This document shows, piece by piece, positions 7,404 to 14,788 of a stretch of 17,608 nucleotides of DNA. This DNA comes from Trichomonas tenax (lineage: Eukaryota; Parabasalia; Trichomonadida; Trichomonadidae). Where the stretch lies: the NCBI GenBank assembly GCA_023091735.1, contig JALKBU010001051.1, positions 1 through 17,608 of the forward strand. The letters are read 5' to 3'. Within the stretch, counting starts at the first letter, position 1. The number at the start of each line of letters is the position of its first letter. A model generated the notes under the pieces. It made no database searches. It saw only the letters and a list, made by a program, of their open reading frames with translations, and was not told where the DNA came from. The position numbers and the translations under genes were made by a program.

Positions 7404-9434
7404 ATGTGGAATCCAGATTTGTCTCGACTTTATTTAGAAAAGGAGAAATTGTCGATATTTGTTACGCATATTCCTAAAGAGCTTCCGCCAAACAACTTAA
7501 TTCAATGGATAAAAGATAGTGTTGCCCGGAGATTTGATGTTCAAAATCTTGAAATTTCGAATAAAACTTATTTAGGCGACGGAATAACATTCACAGTCAG
7601 TAACAAAATAGAATATGAACAAGTTTTAACATTAAATGGATCAACAATTCACGATAATCACATTTGGTTTTTAGGATTACCAGGAAATTTAACAAAATTA
7701 AGCAAAACATACAAAGATTTGTTCGAATTATACCACAAAGACTCAATACTCGATTTCAGTAACCTTCAAACAAAATTTATCGAAGTTAATGCAAATCCTG
7801 AAAATGTAGACTTTTCTAATCGTGGATTTATCGAATATATGTTCTACAGAATCGCTTTTGAAGCAGAAGCACACAAAGTCACAATTAATGTGTTAAATTT
7901 AAGTTCGAATTTCATCCAATCCGTGAAATATTGGGAATATTTTTATAGATTTTTACCAGATTTATCACATATCATACTCAGTAACAATAGTTTAGTTGAA
8001 GAACCAAAAAATTTAGGATTGAATATAACTTATTATTTAGATGACATTGGCAATGATTCTATATACAATGTAACACCAGAACAGAAAGAGGACACATTCA
8101 GGGGAAAGAAATTCAATTCAAACAAATGGGACAATCAAAAGCCACAGAAGAAAATTGTCGATGAATGGTCATCGAAGGCCCCATCACAAATTGCAGATAC
8201 ATGGGCAGATTCAAACGACGATGGATGGGGTGACAACAAGAAGAATAAAAAAAACACAACATTCAACTCCAACATGTATTCATGGCCTGGTTTTAATACA
8301 TATTACCAGAATCAGAATCAAAATCAGGGAGGTTGGGGACAACCACAGAATCAAGGCGAATGGAATCAACAGCAGAACCAAAACACTGGAGGCTGGAATC
8401 AAAATCCAAATCAAGGAGGATGGGGTCAGCCAATGAACCAACCACAGGGTAATTGGGGCCAACCGCAGAATCAAAACCAAGGATGGAATCAACAGCAAAA
8501 TCAAAATTCGGGAGGTTGGAATCATCCGCAGTATCAAGGATTTAATCAAAGCCAACCAAATCAAAGCAAGAAAGGAAAGAAGAACCAGAATCAAAACCAA
8601 GGATTTAACCAGCCTCAGAACCAAGGAGGGTGGCAACAGAATCCAAACCAGAATCAAGGAGGTTGGGGACAGCCTCAGAACCAAGGATTCAATCAAAACG
8701 GTCCTAATCAGAGCAAGAAAGGAAAGAAGAATCAAAATCAGAACCAATTCCGGAATCAGCCAACTTGGAACCAAAATCAGAATCAAGGAGGATTTAGTCA
8801 GCCTGCAAGTCAAGGAGGATGGAATCAACCACAAAACCAGAACCAAGGAGGTTGGGGACAGCCACAGAATCAAGGAGGATTTAGCCAACCTCCAAATCAA
8901 GGAGGATTCGGTCAACCTCCAAATCAGGGAGGATGGAATCAACCGCAAAATCAGAGCCAAGGCGGATGGGGACAACCGCAAAACTCTAATCAGGGTGGAT
9001 GGAATCAATCACAAAATCAGAACCAAGGAGGTTGGGGACAACCACAGAGCCAAAATCAAGGTGGATGGAGTCAACCACAACCTCAGATTCAAAGTCAAGG
9101 AGGTTGGGGACAACCGCAAAATCAGAAAGGTTGGGGACAGCCTCAAAACCAAACCCAGGGAGGATGGGGTCAATGCCAAAATCAATCCGGTTGGGGATCG
9201 AACCAAAATGATTCATGGGGATCGAACCAAAATGATTCATGGGGATCGAACCAAAGCAATTCATGGGGATCCAATCAATCTTCAACACCAGCACCGACAC
9301 CGGCATCAAGTGGTCCCAATCAGACAATTTTTGGCAATAACCCGCCTCCAACAAGAGCCGCAGATCCATCAATGCTTCCAAAAGAAGAAATTGATACATC
9401 ATTCATTCCAGAAGTCGAAGTTACTTTCCTTTAA
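7404..9434 (+). CDS. NXF/TAP-like mRNA export protein with Gly/Trp/Gln/Asn repeat tail
   Basis: The 676-residue protein has a globular N-terminal part and a low-complexity C-terminal part. Residues about 14-95 fit a divergent RRM-type fold (LSIFVTHIPKELPP as first strand). Residues about 104-205 resemble the leucine-rich region of the mRNA exporter NXF1/TAP: LDFSNLQT, then INVLNLSSNFIQSV and LPDLSHIILSNNSL. NXF1 carries spliced and unspliced mRNA through the pore with NXT1. Its NTF2-like and UBA domains are absent here. Instead residues about 300-630 are repeats such as GGWGQPQNQ, with about two dozen Trp, nearly all in GW or WG, two basic SKKGKK patches, and four final units with SWGSN or GWGSN. 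The last 40 residues are unique. The RRM and LRR assignment is moderately sure; an export role is inferred. FG-like or Argonaute-binding roles of the tail are speculation. An Inr ten bases upstream supports the start. Confidence 0.75.
   Translation: MWNPDLSRLYLEKEKLSIFVTHIPKELPPNNLIQWIKDSVARRFDVQNLEISNKTYLGDGITFTVSNKIEYEQVLTLNGSTIHDNHIWFLGLPGNLTKLSKTYKDLFELYHKDSILDFSNLQTKFIEVNANPENVDFSNRGFIEYMFYRIAFEAEAHKVTINVLNLSSNFIQSVKYWEYFYRFLPDLSHIILSNNSLVEEPKNLGLNITYYLDDIGNDSIYNVTPEQKEDTFRGKKFNSNKWDNQKPQKKIVDEWSSKAPSQIADTWADSNDDGWGDNKKNKKNTTFNSNMYSWPGFNTYYQNQNQNQGGWGQPQNQGEWNQQQNQNTGGWNQNPNQGGWGQPMNQPQGNWGQPQNQNQGWNQQQNQNSGGWNHPQYQGFNQSQPNQSKKGKKNQNQNQGFNQPQNQGGWQQNPNQNQGGWGQPQNQGFNQNGPNQSKKGKKNQNQNQFRNQPTWNQNQNQGGFSQPASQGGWNQPQNQNQGGWGQPQNQGGFSQPPNQGGFGQPPNQGGWNQPQNQSQGGWGQPQNSNQGGWNQSQNQNQGGWGQPQSQNQGGWSQPQPQIQSQGGWGQPQNQKGWGQPQNQTQGGWGQCQNQSGWGSNQNDSWGSNQNDSWGSNQSNSWGSNQSSTPAPTPASSGPNQTIFGNNPPPTRAADPSMLPKEEIDTSFIPEVEVTFL
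8306..9280 (+). repeat. Coding repeat tract for GW/QN-rich tail
   Basis: The DNA is an imperfect array of units based on ggaggttggggacaaccaca-like words with variable length, all in the protein frame. At 9188-9275 the array ends in about four 24-base units beginning with tggggatcgaaccaa. The units differ mostly at third codon positions, which suggests protein-level selection; the opposite strand stays open over long stretches only because of the repeated composition. Confidence 0.8.
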
Positions 9435-9749
9435 TATATTTGTTAATTATTTCATAAATAAATGTTTATATTCATGTTTAGAAAACACCAATATTGATCC
9501 AAAGTCCACAGCATCAAATGAAATATTAAAATGTTGACCTTTGATGCTTGTGGTAATTTCAAATGTTTATATGTAATTGATAATGTAAACATCGATTAAT
9601 GGTTATAAATGTTGATTTGGCATAGGTGAAACCGCTCAAATACGATGCTTTGAAATTTCATTTGATATAAAATTAATTTTCTAATTTAACCACAAAATTA
9701 AGTCCATTTTTACATAGATGAACCAAATACGAAAGCCAATTTTTCATAA
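9435..9749. other. Intergenic region before the ankyrin gene
   Basis: It holds poly(A) signals of the upstream gene and the Inr of the downstream one. The remaining sequence is A+T-rich, and no open frame with coding character is visible. Two copies of a word like TCAAATGAAAT/ATTTCATTTGA (about 9508-9520 and 9655-9665, the second inverted) are present. Confidence 0.5.
9455..9462 (+). terminator. Tandem TAAA poly(A) signals of NXF-like gene
   Basis: Two adjacent TAAA words lie about 20 bases after the TAA stop at 9432-9434. They are the first such signals after the stop. Confidence 0.5.
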
Positions 9750-9750
9750 A
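9744..9750 (+). promoter_or_regulatory. Inr core promoter motif (TCATAAA) for ankyrin gene
   Basis: It matches TCA(+1)YWWW, with A+1 at 9746, four bases before the ATG at 9750. The last base of the motif is the A of the start codon, so the 5' leader would be extremely short, as is common in trichomonads. Confidence 0.7.
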
Positions 9751-11540
9751 TGAAGAAATGCGGACCAATATCTTTATCAGCGGCTGAAGATGCAAAATTC
9801 GTCATCATACTGCAGCAAAGACTCGCAGATTTGACAGCAGATAACATGGACCAACGAAAACATGAAATTTCGGAGTCTTTTTACGCGAATTCACCTGAAA
9901 AAGTAAGAATTATCATTCATGAGCTCATTTTAGTGACACATATTCGTCCTTTACTTATAAATAGACTCGTTGAAATGACCAGATTTTTAATTGCTCTCGG
10001 ATCTTCGAATTCAAATTTTAAGAACTTTCAAGCGGATTTAAAATACGAAATATTCCACAGTACTTTTGATTGGAGGACAAAAGTACCTGAATTATTCTTC
10101 TTTAGAAAGCTCTTTCTCGCTAAATTTTATACAATTCAAGATATAATTACGACAATTTTAAATTTCCCGAGACATCATGAAAATATATACTTCATGTTCT
10201 TCTGCTACTTTGCTCCTGAAATATGGGAAGCAGACAAAGAAATTTTCAAAAAGATATTAAATATCACGTATGAGTTGCAAAGAATGAAGAAATGCCTGAA
10301 AACAATTAGAAATAAGTTCGAAGAATACGCAGAAACATCCTGGGATGAACATTTGATTCTTATTAATCAAGTTTGGCCAACAGAGTCAATTCCATATGCT
10401 ATTGAGCATAATGATCCGACATATTTGGAGTCTTTGATACCTAAGGAGGAAGAAGACAAGAAAGAGGAGGAAGAGCAGAAAGAAAACACATGTGATAAGA
10501 AACCGCATTTCTCACAATGGATCGAATTTGACACTGGATTCGACTGGGATCAAAAAATACCTAAAAATCCTCTTGACATTTGTCCAATGGCTCAAGAATG
10601 TCCTACATTCATCCAGTTAGCCGCTCTTTATGGCTCAGAGCATGTGTTTGCATTCCTGAAGAAACAAGGCGCAATTATCAATGAAGATATCGAAAAATAC
10701 GTTTCTGCAGGCGGCAAACTCAGTTTTTTGCGTGAATGTGAACAAGCAGGTATTGTTTTCGAGAAATCATTTGTTTATGCTGCCGAATATAGACGTGATC
10801 ATGTATGGGATTGGATAAATCGCTCAAATGCCGTTCAGTATGAATGGGTTAAAAAGGAAGTTTTCCTCAAGTGTGTTGTAACAAACAACATGAATGTCAT
10901 GCTTTATTATGCAACAAATGGTTTTGAACCAGTTCAGCGCGATGATGACTGGAGATCACCTATACATGTTGCAGCGATGTATGGACATGTTACTGGCGTT
11001 AAGTTCGCAGGAGGTGCTGTAAAAAGTGATGTCAATGCTATTGATAGCCAAAAAATGACTGCTGTTCACTATGCTTGCAAAGAGGGATGGCTTGATATCC
11101 TTGAGTATTTGGCAGTAAGAGGTTCTGATTTCGCACGTAAAGACAACGCTATGTGGACTCCTCTTCACTATGCAGCTCAGCTTGGTAATATGGATATTAT
11201 TAAGTTTGTTGTTAAACAACGTGGCGTGATGATCAACGCTAAGTCTGAAACAGATTGGACACCAGTTCACGTTGCTGCTGCTGAGGGACATGTCGAGATT
11301 CTTGAATTCTTCGAATCAATGCGTGCAGATTTGTACAGTGGCGATGCTACAAGAATGACACCTCTTCACATTGCCGTCAAATACGGTCATGTTGAAGTTG
11401 TTAAGTACCTCCTCAAACTCAATGCTGATCCTAATCTAAAGGATGCAATGAACAAAACATGCTTAATGCTCTGCGAGAGCCCAGTTATTCGACAGTTACT
11501 TATCGAAAATGGTGCTGTCGAATCTAAGAGAAGATATTAG
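9750..11540 (+). CDS. Ankyrin-repeat protein with trichomonad DUF3447-type N-terminal region
   Basis: The 596-residue protein belongs to the large family of trichomonad proteins that join a helical N-terminal region to ankyrin repeats. Residues 1-225 are helical and match the usual order of that family (SPEKVRIIIHEL near 48-59, then a second helical half). A charged linker rich in Glu and Lys follows at about 231-248. A degenerate ankyrin-like unit is at 284-310, and about six ankyrin repeats run from 398 to 593, with clear TPLH-type turns: SPIHVAAMYGH, TAVHYACKEG, TPLHYAAQLGN, TPVHVAAAEGH, TPLHIAVKYGH. Ankyrin repeats bind other proteins; the partner is unknown. There is no signal peptide or membrane segment, so a cytosolic or nuclear place is likely. 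The frame is intact and the Inr four bases upstream fixes the start. Downstream lie broken pieces of other ankyrin genes. Confidence 0.9.
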   Translation: MKKCGPISLSAAEDAKFVIILQQRLADLTADNMDQRKHEISESFYANSPEKVRIIIHELILVTHIRPLLINRLVEMTRFLIALGSSNSNFKNFQADLKYEIFHSTFDWRTKVPELFFFRKLFLAKFYTIQDIITTILNFPRHHENIYFMFFCYFAPEIWEADKEIFKKILNITYELQRMKKCLKTIRNKFEEYAETSWDEHLILINQVWPTESIPYAIEHNDPTYLESLIPKEEEDKKEEEEQKENTCDKKPHFSQWIEFDTGFDWDQKIPKNPLDICPMAQECPTFIQLAALYGSEHVFAFLKKQGAIINEDIEKYVSAGGKLSFLRECEQAGIVFEKSFVYAAEYRRDHVWDWINRSNAVQYEWVKKEVFLKCVVTNNMNVMLYYATNGFEPVQRDDDWRSPIHVAAMYGHVTGVKFAGGAVKSDVNAIDSQKMTAVHYACKEGWLDILEYLAVRGSDFARKDNAMWTPLHYAAQLGNMDIIKFVVKQRGVMINAKSETDWTPVHVAAAEGHVEILEFFESMRADLYSGDATRMTPLHIAVKYGHVEVVKYLLKLNADPNLKDAMNKTCLMLCESPVIRQLLIENGAVESKRRY

Positions 11541-11826
11541 AAATTATTCTGTTTTACTAAAAATATTGTTATTTTGTTTGTCGAAATTAATACAACATAC
11601 AACCAAATAACATATATAATATCATACATCGACCACCTTATATAATAATATAACAAATAGATTAGCCTTAGCTGATGTCGGCAACAAGGCCTTCGTCAGC
11701 CTCCAGATCAACAAAGGCTGATTCACAGAGATATTCTCAACAGTAGCAACTGGCGACTGACATAATTTCATGAACACTTTCAAAGTACCGTAGAATGATG
11801 GCCTGCACATCGTCACATTCCGGGCT
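11541..11826. other. Ankyrin gene 3' region and G+C-richer fragment
   Basis: After the TAG stop the sequence is A+T-rich, with a TAAA about 28 bases downstream. From about 11660 to 11826 base composition shifts abruptly to near-balanced. On the - strand one frame is open across 11622-11816 and beyond, reading for example SPVATVENISVNQPLLIWRL. No family is recognised. The block ends exactly where the 37-bp repeats begin, so it may be a fragment of another gene joined here. Confidence 0.4.
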
Positions 11827-11915
11827 TCATTATGATATTACATCAATTATTCTCATTTTTTCGTCATTATTACATAACATCAATCTATCCCATTTTTTCA
11901 TTATTTTCATTTAAG
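11827..11915 (+). repeat. 37-bp minisatellite, array 1 (two units plus 15-base tail)
   Basis: Unit 1 is 11827-11863 and unit 2 is 11864-11900; both start TCATTAT and contain ACATCAAT and CATTTTTTC. They are followed by the 15-base tail TTATTTTCATTTAAG. The array directly precedes an ankyrin coding unit. The same layout and length (89 bases) recur at 12030-12118. Confidence 0.85.
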
Positions 11916-11999
11916 TCATCTCTAACTATTGCTGTTAAAAATAAATCTCTCGAGATTGTGAAATTCCTCGTTGAACATGGTTCTGATGTTAATATGAAG
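11916..11999 (+). pseudogene. Isolated ankyrin unit 1 of a decayed or interrupted gene
   Basis: These 28 codons read as the core of one ankyrin repeat (SLTIAVKNKSLEIVKFLVEH then GSDVNMK). The unit is flanked on both sides by 37-bp satellite arrays and lacks the linking turn that normally joins it to the next repeat. Codon use is host-like. The next ankyrin unit (12119) is in another frame, offset by the 119 bases between them. Confidence 0.7.
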
Positions 12000-12029
12000 G
12001 TTTTCTATCAATTTGATATGGTATTTTCA

Positions 12030-12118
12030 CCATTATGATATGACATCAATCAATATCATTTTTTCATCATTATGAAACGAAATCAATTTATCTCATTTTT
12101 TCATTATTTTCATTTAAG
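12030..12118 (+). repeat. 37-bp minisatellite, array 2 (two units plus 15-base tail)
   Basis: Units 12030-12066 and 12067-12103 are followed by the tail TTATTTTCATTTAAG at 12104-12118, identical to the tail of array 1. A 30-base lead-in (12000-12029) without counterpart at array 1 separates it from the preceding ankyrin unit. Confidence 0.85.
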
Positions 12119-12196
12119 TTACCTCTATCTATTGCTGTTGAAATTAAAGATCCAGAGATCATTAAATATTTAATATTAATGAATGCTACTTATTAA
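12119..12196 (+). pseudogene. Isolated ankyrin unit 2 with natural stop
   Basis: Twenty-five codons (PLSIAVEIKDPEIIKYL is the core) end in TAA at 12194-12196, which runs into TAAA as at genuine trichomonad gene ends. It is therefore probably the last repeat of an ankyrin gene whose upstream repeats are separated by the satellite arrays. It closely parallels the - strand unit at 17405-17482 (PLSIAIEMKSLKIVEYL). Confidence 0.7.
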
Positions 12197-12210
12197 AAAA
12201 TAATTAAGAC

Positions 12211-12234
12211 TAAGTATGCGGCACTTACGCATTT
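12211..12234 (+). repeat. 24-base hairpin repeat, copy 1
   Basis: This 24-base word is identical to 12335-12358. It contains ATGCG and CGCAT arms around the loop GCACTTA. It starts 15 bases after the ankyrin stop codon. Confidence 0.85.
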
Positions 12235-12321
12235 TGCAATTTAAGGCAAAATTTTGAACATAGAAGCCTTAGTTTTAAGAACGAAAAAAATAAAGCGTTT
12301 TTTTGACATTTTTTTAAAAAA

Positions 12322-12366
12322 CCATTGGGTCAAATAAGTATGCGGCACTTACGCATTTCCCAATGG
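12322..12366. repeat. 24-base repeat copy 2 inside a longer hairpin
   Basis: CCATTGGG (12322-12329) pairs with CCCAATGG (12359-12366). Between them is the second copy of the 24-base word (12335-12358), whose ATGCG (12340-12344) and CGCAT (12352-12356) arms form an inner stem. The two nested stems are perfect. The function is unknown; recombination site, transposon end or RNA structure are all possible. Confidence 0.75.
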
Positions 12367-12991
12367 CGTATTTTTTGGACATACGCAAAACAGTTACGCA
12401 CTTGCGATTTGTAAAATAAAAATAATTTTTTATTATAGGCAGACAAAGTTAAAATGGAAGTTTCATTAAACGGTAAATATACTTCATAATAGCTCTTGCC
12501 ATAGAATCAGTCATAAAATATATTACTTTCCTATCAATAATCCATAGTGCGTGTTCAATTTTAAAACTCACAGAATTTTTTGTATGGTGCATATAATTGA
12601 TAGCACGCACAGGCCAAATAAGTTCTGAAAATCGACCTTTTCAATTTTTTTGTTTTGTAATAGGAAAGATTATGGATTTATGCGTTCTATGTTTCAGGGG
12701 ATAAAATTTAAACGAATCTAATAACATCGAGATGTGGGGTCAAGTTAGGGTGTAAAAATACGATTATTTTCCCCTGAATTTTACACTTTTTTACGAAAAT
12801 TTTGACCATTATTCCAAAATCAAGATTGGTTGATTTCTCAATACCTAATTAATATCTTGAATTGCAACTTCAATAATAAATATATGTACCTTAGTGTACA
12901 TATGACTTTAGTAGTATGCACATTCAATTACATACTTTTGGTCGTAATTTGATCTAATTAACGAAAAAAAATTGATATTTAGTTAGTAAAT

Positions 12992-13037
12992 AGAAATTGG
13001 CATATCGCAGGCTAAAGCCCACGCTCTGCCAATTTCT
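12992..13037. repeat. Hairpin with 11-bp perfect stem
   Basis: AGAAATTGGCA (12992-13002) pairs with TGCCAATTTCT (13027-13037), and the inside holds GGCT-AA-AGCC (13010-13019). It opens a G+C-richer island that continues to about 13110 in A+T-rich surroundings. No tRNA or known RNA family is recognised. Confidence 0.7.
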
Positions 13038-13110
13038 GGAAGTGATACCACTACACATCAGACCTTGCCAGAGTCAATGGTGCAAACTTGGGTCCCCATG
13101 TAGGGATTAA
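13038..13110. other. G+C-richer island of unknown nature
   Basis: Base composition rises sharply here relative to the flanks. One + strand frame is open through it for about 30 codons (for example HALPISGSDTTTHQTLPESM), with no start context and no recognisable family. It may be part of a dispersed repeat together with the hairpin just upstream. Confidence 0.35.
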
Positions 13111-13211
13111 AATATTAATAAATTTCAAAATCAGCGTTCATTTTTTATTTTAAAATTTTGATATAATGTATTTTTCCATTAGTGATAAAATTTGTGACTT
13201 AAAACTATGTC

Positions 13212-13293
13212 CAGGTGAAGAATGGCTTCGGCACTTCGTGCCTCAGGGCCGAAAGCCCGTTCGCTGGGCGCTACGTGCCTGAGATCTCACCTG
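13212..13293. repeat. G+C-rich multi-hairpin island (82 bp)
   Basis: CAGGTGA (13212-13218) pairs with TCACCTG (13287-13293) as outer stem. Inside are GGCAC-TTC-GTGCC (13230-13242), GGGC-CGAAA-GCCC (13246-13258), CTCAGG (13242-13247) with CCTGAG (13278-13283), and GGCTTCGGC with GCCGAAAGCC (one bulge). Some of these exclude each other, giving alternative folds. It is the most G+C-rich spot in the right half and looks like a mobile palindromic element or structured RNA. It overlaps the start of an open frame at 13215. Confidence 0.75.
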
Positions 13294-13529
13294 TATTAAA
13301 TATTGAAATAGATGGTGGATATTTAATTCGACCAGTGAATTTGAACATTGATGATAATGATGATTATTATTTTGAACGTGATTGCAGATGTTATAATATA
13401 AGCTGTTCTCTTGATAGATTATTTGATATATATTTGTGGCGTGCTAGAGAATTTGAATTAATTAATTTTTACATGTCAGAAATAATTTACGTGTCAAAAA
13501 TTAAACTTAATTTCTTTTTAACTATATAA
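13215..13529 (+). CDS. Hypothetical ORF, possible Maverick-type fragment, read through from a palindromic island
   Basis: The frame is open for 104 codons, but the first 26 or so come from the G+C-rich palindromic island, and the nominal start is GTG. The natural part probably begins near 13290 (PVLNIEIDGGYLIRPVNLNI and onward, with two Cys at CRCYNISC). Its codons are extremely A+T-rich (ata, tta, aga, gat), like the gene at 13605-14765 and unlike the host genes to the left. No family is recognised. It may be a truncated gene into which the island inserted, or a chance frame. Its 3' end converges on the 386-residue gene with 75 bases between. Confidence 0.35.
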   Translation: MKNGFGTSCLRAESPFAGRYVPEISPVLNIEIDGGYLIRPVNLNIDDNDDYYFERDCRCYNISCSLDRLFDIYLWRAREFELINFYMSEIIYVSKIKLNFFLTI

Positions 13530-13604
13530 CCAGATTACCAGGTAATACAGGTAAGAAAAAAATTAGGACAAGGATTTTTTACAAATGCTAAAAATAACGA
13601 GTAT

Positions 13605-14765
13605 TCAATTCTTACAGTAAAGAGTTAATTTCTTACCTTTAACTATTTGTGTTTTCTTCATAAATGCTTCATTAATTCCTTTTAATTTCGAAAAACCAAT
13701 ATTTGTAATATTCCTTCCAAAGTAATTATTATACATTTTGACTAAATCATTGATTTGGAGCCATCCGTCAGGAATAACTTCAATAAATGAATTTAAATCT
13801 AACGATAAGCTTAAATTTGTTTTTACTGTAACCTTTGGTTCAAGACTCACAGGCTCTTCGACTTTATTTTCTGTTTCTATTTCTCTGATACGTTCAACCT
13901 TTTCTTCTTTCTCATTAAATAATTTTTCCTTTAACGAAAAATAATATTCTTCAAAACTTTGGTTTAATGTATTTGGTAATTCATCGATAAGGATTTGGTT
14001 TATTTGTGTAATTATCGATTGTGCGAATGTTCTTAATGCTGTTGAGGAATTAAATGGTTTAATATTCTTTTCAAGTTTGTTTAAAGCTCGACGTAAGAAT
14101 TGATAAATATTCATAAAATGATTGTTTATGAACTTTGATAATGATTTCTTTAATGTATTCTCTATCAATTGATATTCATTAGTTTCGTTAAATCTAACGT
14201 GATTAATCAAATACGATAATCTATTTTCAATAACTTTATTATGTTCACGAAAAGATATATATTCTAATTTCTTTTCATTAGTTATTCCAGATATATTAGT
14301 TATATTAGATTTAATAAATAAGTTATTATCATAATTAATAATAGGACTTGATGGTATTGTTATAATACTATTTTTTGCTAATAATGGTAATGATATATTA
14401 TATAATCCTAATATTAATTTAGCTCTATGAGAACAATCTAATATATTTATAATATCCCCAGATGATACTAATGTCATATCATCTTTATAATAAACTGCGA
14501 GATTTTTGTTAAATACATTTAAATATAAATATTCTGGAATTGATGGTAAATCTAATGTTGTAATTGTTTTAAAATAATAAGTTTTAGTACTATAAGATGT
14601 TTGTATTTTTATGTAATCGTTTTCATCACATAATATTATAATTGAATTGAAAGAAACGTTTTTAATACGTATCATAATATTCTCATTATCATATAATGGT
14701 ATTTCTGTGTTAATATTAATCTTATTGTAATTTACTGGATCTGTCGATTTCAAATAGAAATACAT
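13605..14765 (-). CDS. 386-aa A+T-rich protein, possibly Polinton/Maverick minor-capsid-like
   Basis: An intact 386-residue frame runs from ATG 14765 to TAA 13605. It starts MYFYLKSTD and has a beta-rich N-terminal half to about residue 160, with LILGLYNISLPLL near 115-130 and SSPIINYDNNLFIKSNI near 138-156. The beta-rich order and these words remind me of the penton-like (minor capsid) proteins of Polintons, but I cannot confirm this. The middle (about 170-300) is helical, with an acidic coiled-coil-like stretch at EKEEKVERIREIETE. The last 60 residues (WLQINDLVKMYNNYFGRN) look like a small winged-helix or helix-turn-helix domain. No membrane segment is present. Codon use is strongly A+T-biased. 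No Inr motif was found before the ATG. It could equally be an uncharacterised mobile-element DNA-binding protein. Confidence 0.6.
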   Translation of the reverse strand: MYFYLKSTDPVNYNKININTEIPLYDNENIMIRIKNVSFNSIIILCDENDYIKIQTSYSTKTYYFKTITTLDLPSIPEYLYLNVFNKNLAVYYKDDMTLVSSGDIINILDCSHRAKLILGLYNISLPLLAKNSIITIPSSPIINYDNNLFIKSNITNISGITNEKKLEYISFREHNKVIENRLSYLINHVRFNETNEYQLIENTLKKSLSKFINNHFMNIYQFLRRALNKLEKNIKPFNSSTALRTFAQSIITQINQILIDELPNTLNQSFEEYYFSLKEKLFNEKEEKVERIREIETENKVEEPVSLEPKVTVKTNLSLSLDLNSFIEVIPDGWLQINDLVKMYNNYFGRNITNIGFSKLKGINEAFMKKTQIVKGKKLTLYCKN

Positions 14766-14788
14766 GTTTTATTAATTTTAAAATGTAA

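Larger units (their letters stand above)
12197..12991. other. Long non-coding A+T-rich stretch with hairpins
   Basis: No open frame with coding character is seen over about 800 bases. It contains the repeated hairpin word described at 12211 and 12335, two further TACGCA words at about 12382 and 12394, GTGTAAAA/TTTTACAC (12750-12757 with 12779-12786) and ATATGTAC/GTACATAT (12882-12889 with 12896-12903). Confidence 0.6.

Noticed and set aside
8280..9008. 242-codon open frame on the - strand (and further - and + frames at 8155-8436, 8986-9402, 8995-9537) within the repeat tract
   Set aside because: They are shadows of the GW/QN repeat gene: the repeated composition keeps other frames free of stops. 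Their translations are monotonous and have no start context.
11690..11760. + strand peptide containing a word like the HRD motif of protein kinases
   Set aside because: It is an isolated match in a frame with nearby stops and no other kinase motifs.
12000..12118. A 119-base GT...AG intron between ankyrin units
   Set aside because: Removing it would restore the frame, but the ends do not fit trichomonad introns (GTAYGT at the 5' end, ACTAAC-type branch with ACACAG at the 3' end), and the matching - strand array at 17483 lacks AG at its border. Kept only as a hypothesis in the findings.
13000..13100. Hammerhead ribozyme on the - strand (CTGATG, then GAAA before a strong stem)
   Set aside because: The core reads CTGATGTG instead of CTGATGA, the bases between the core and GAAA do not form a clean stem II, and no stem I pairing is found after the expected cleavage site.
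12992..13110. tRNA or tRNA-derived repeat
   Set aside because: No cloverleaf could be drawn, and the A and B box consensus words are not present at suitable spacing.
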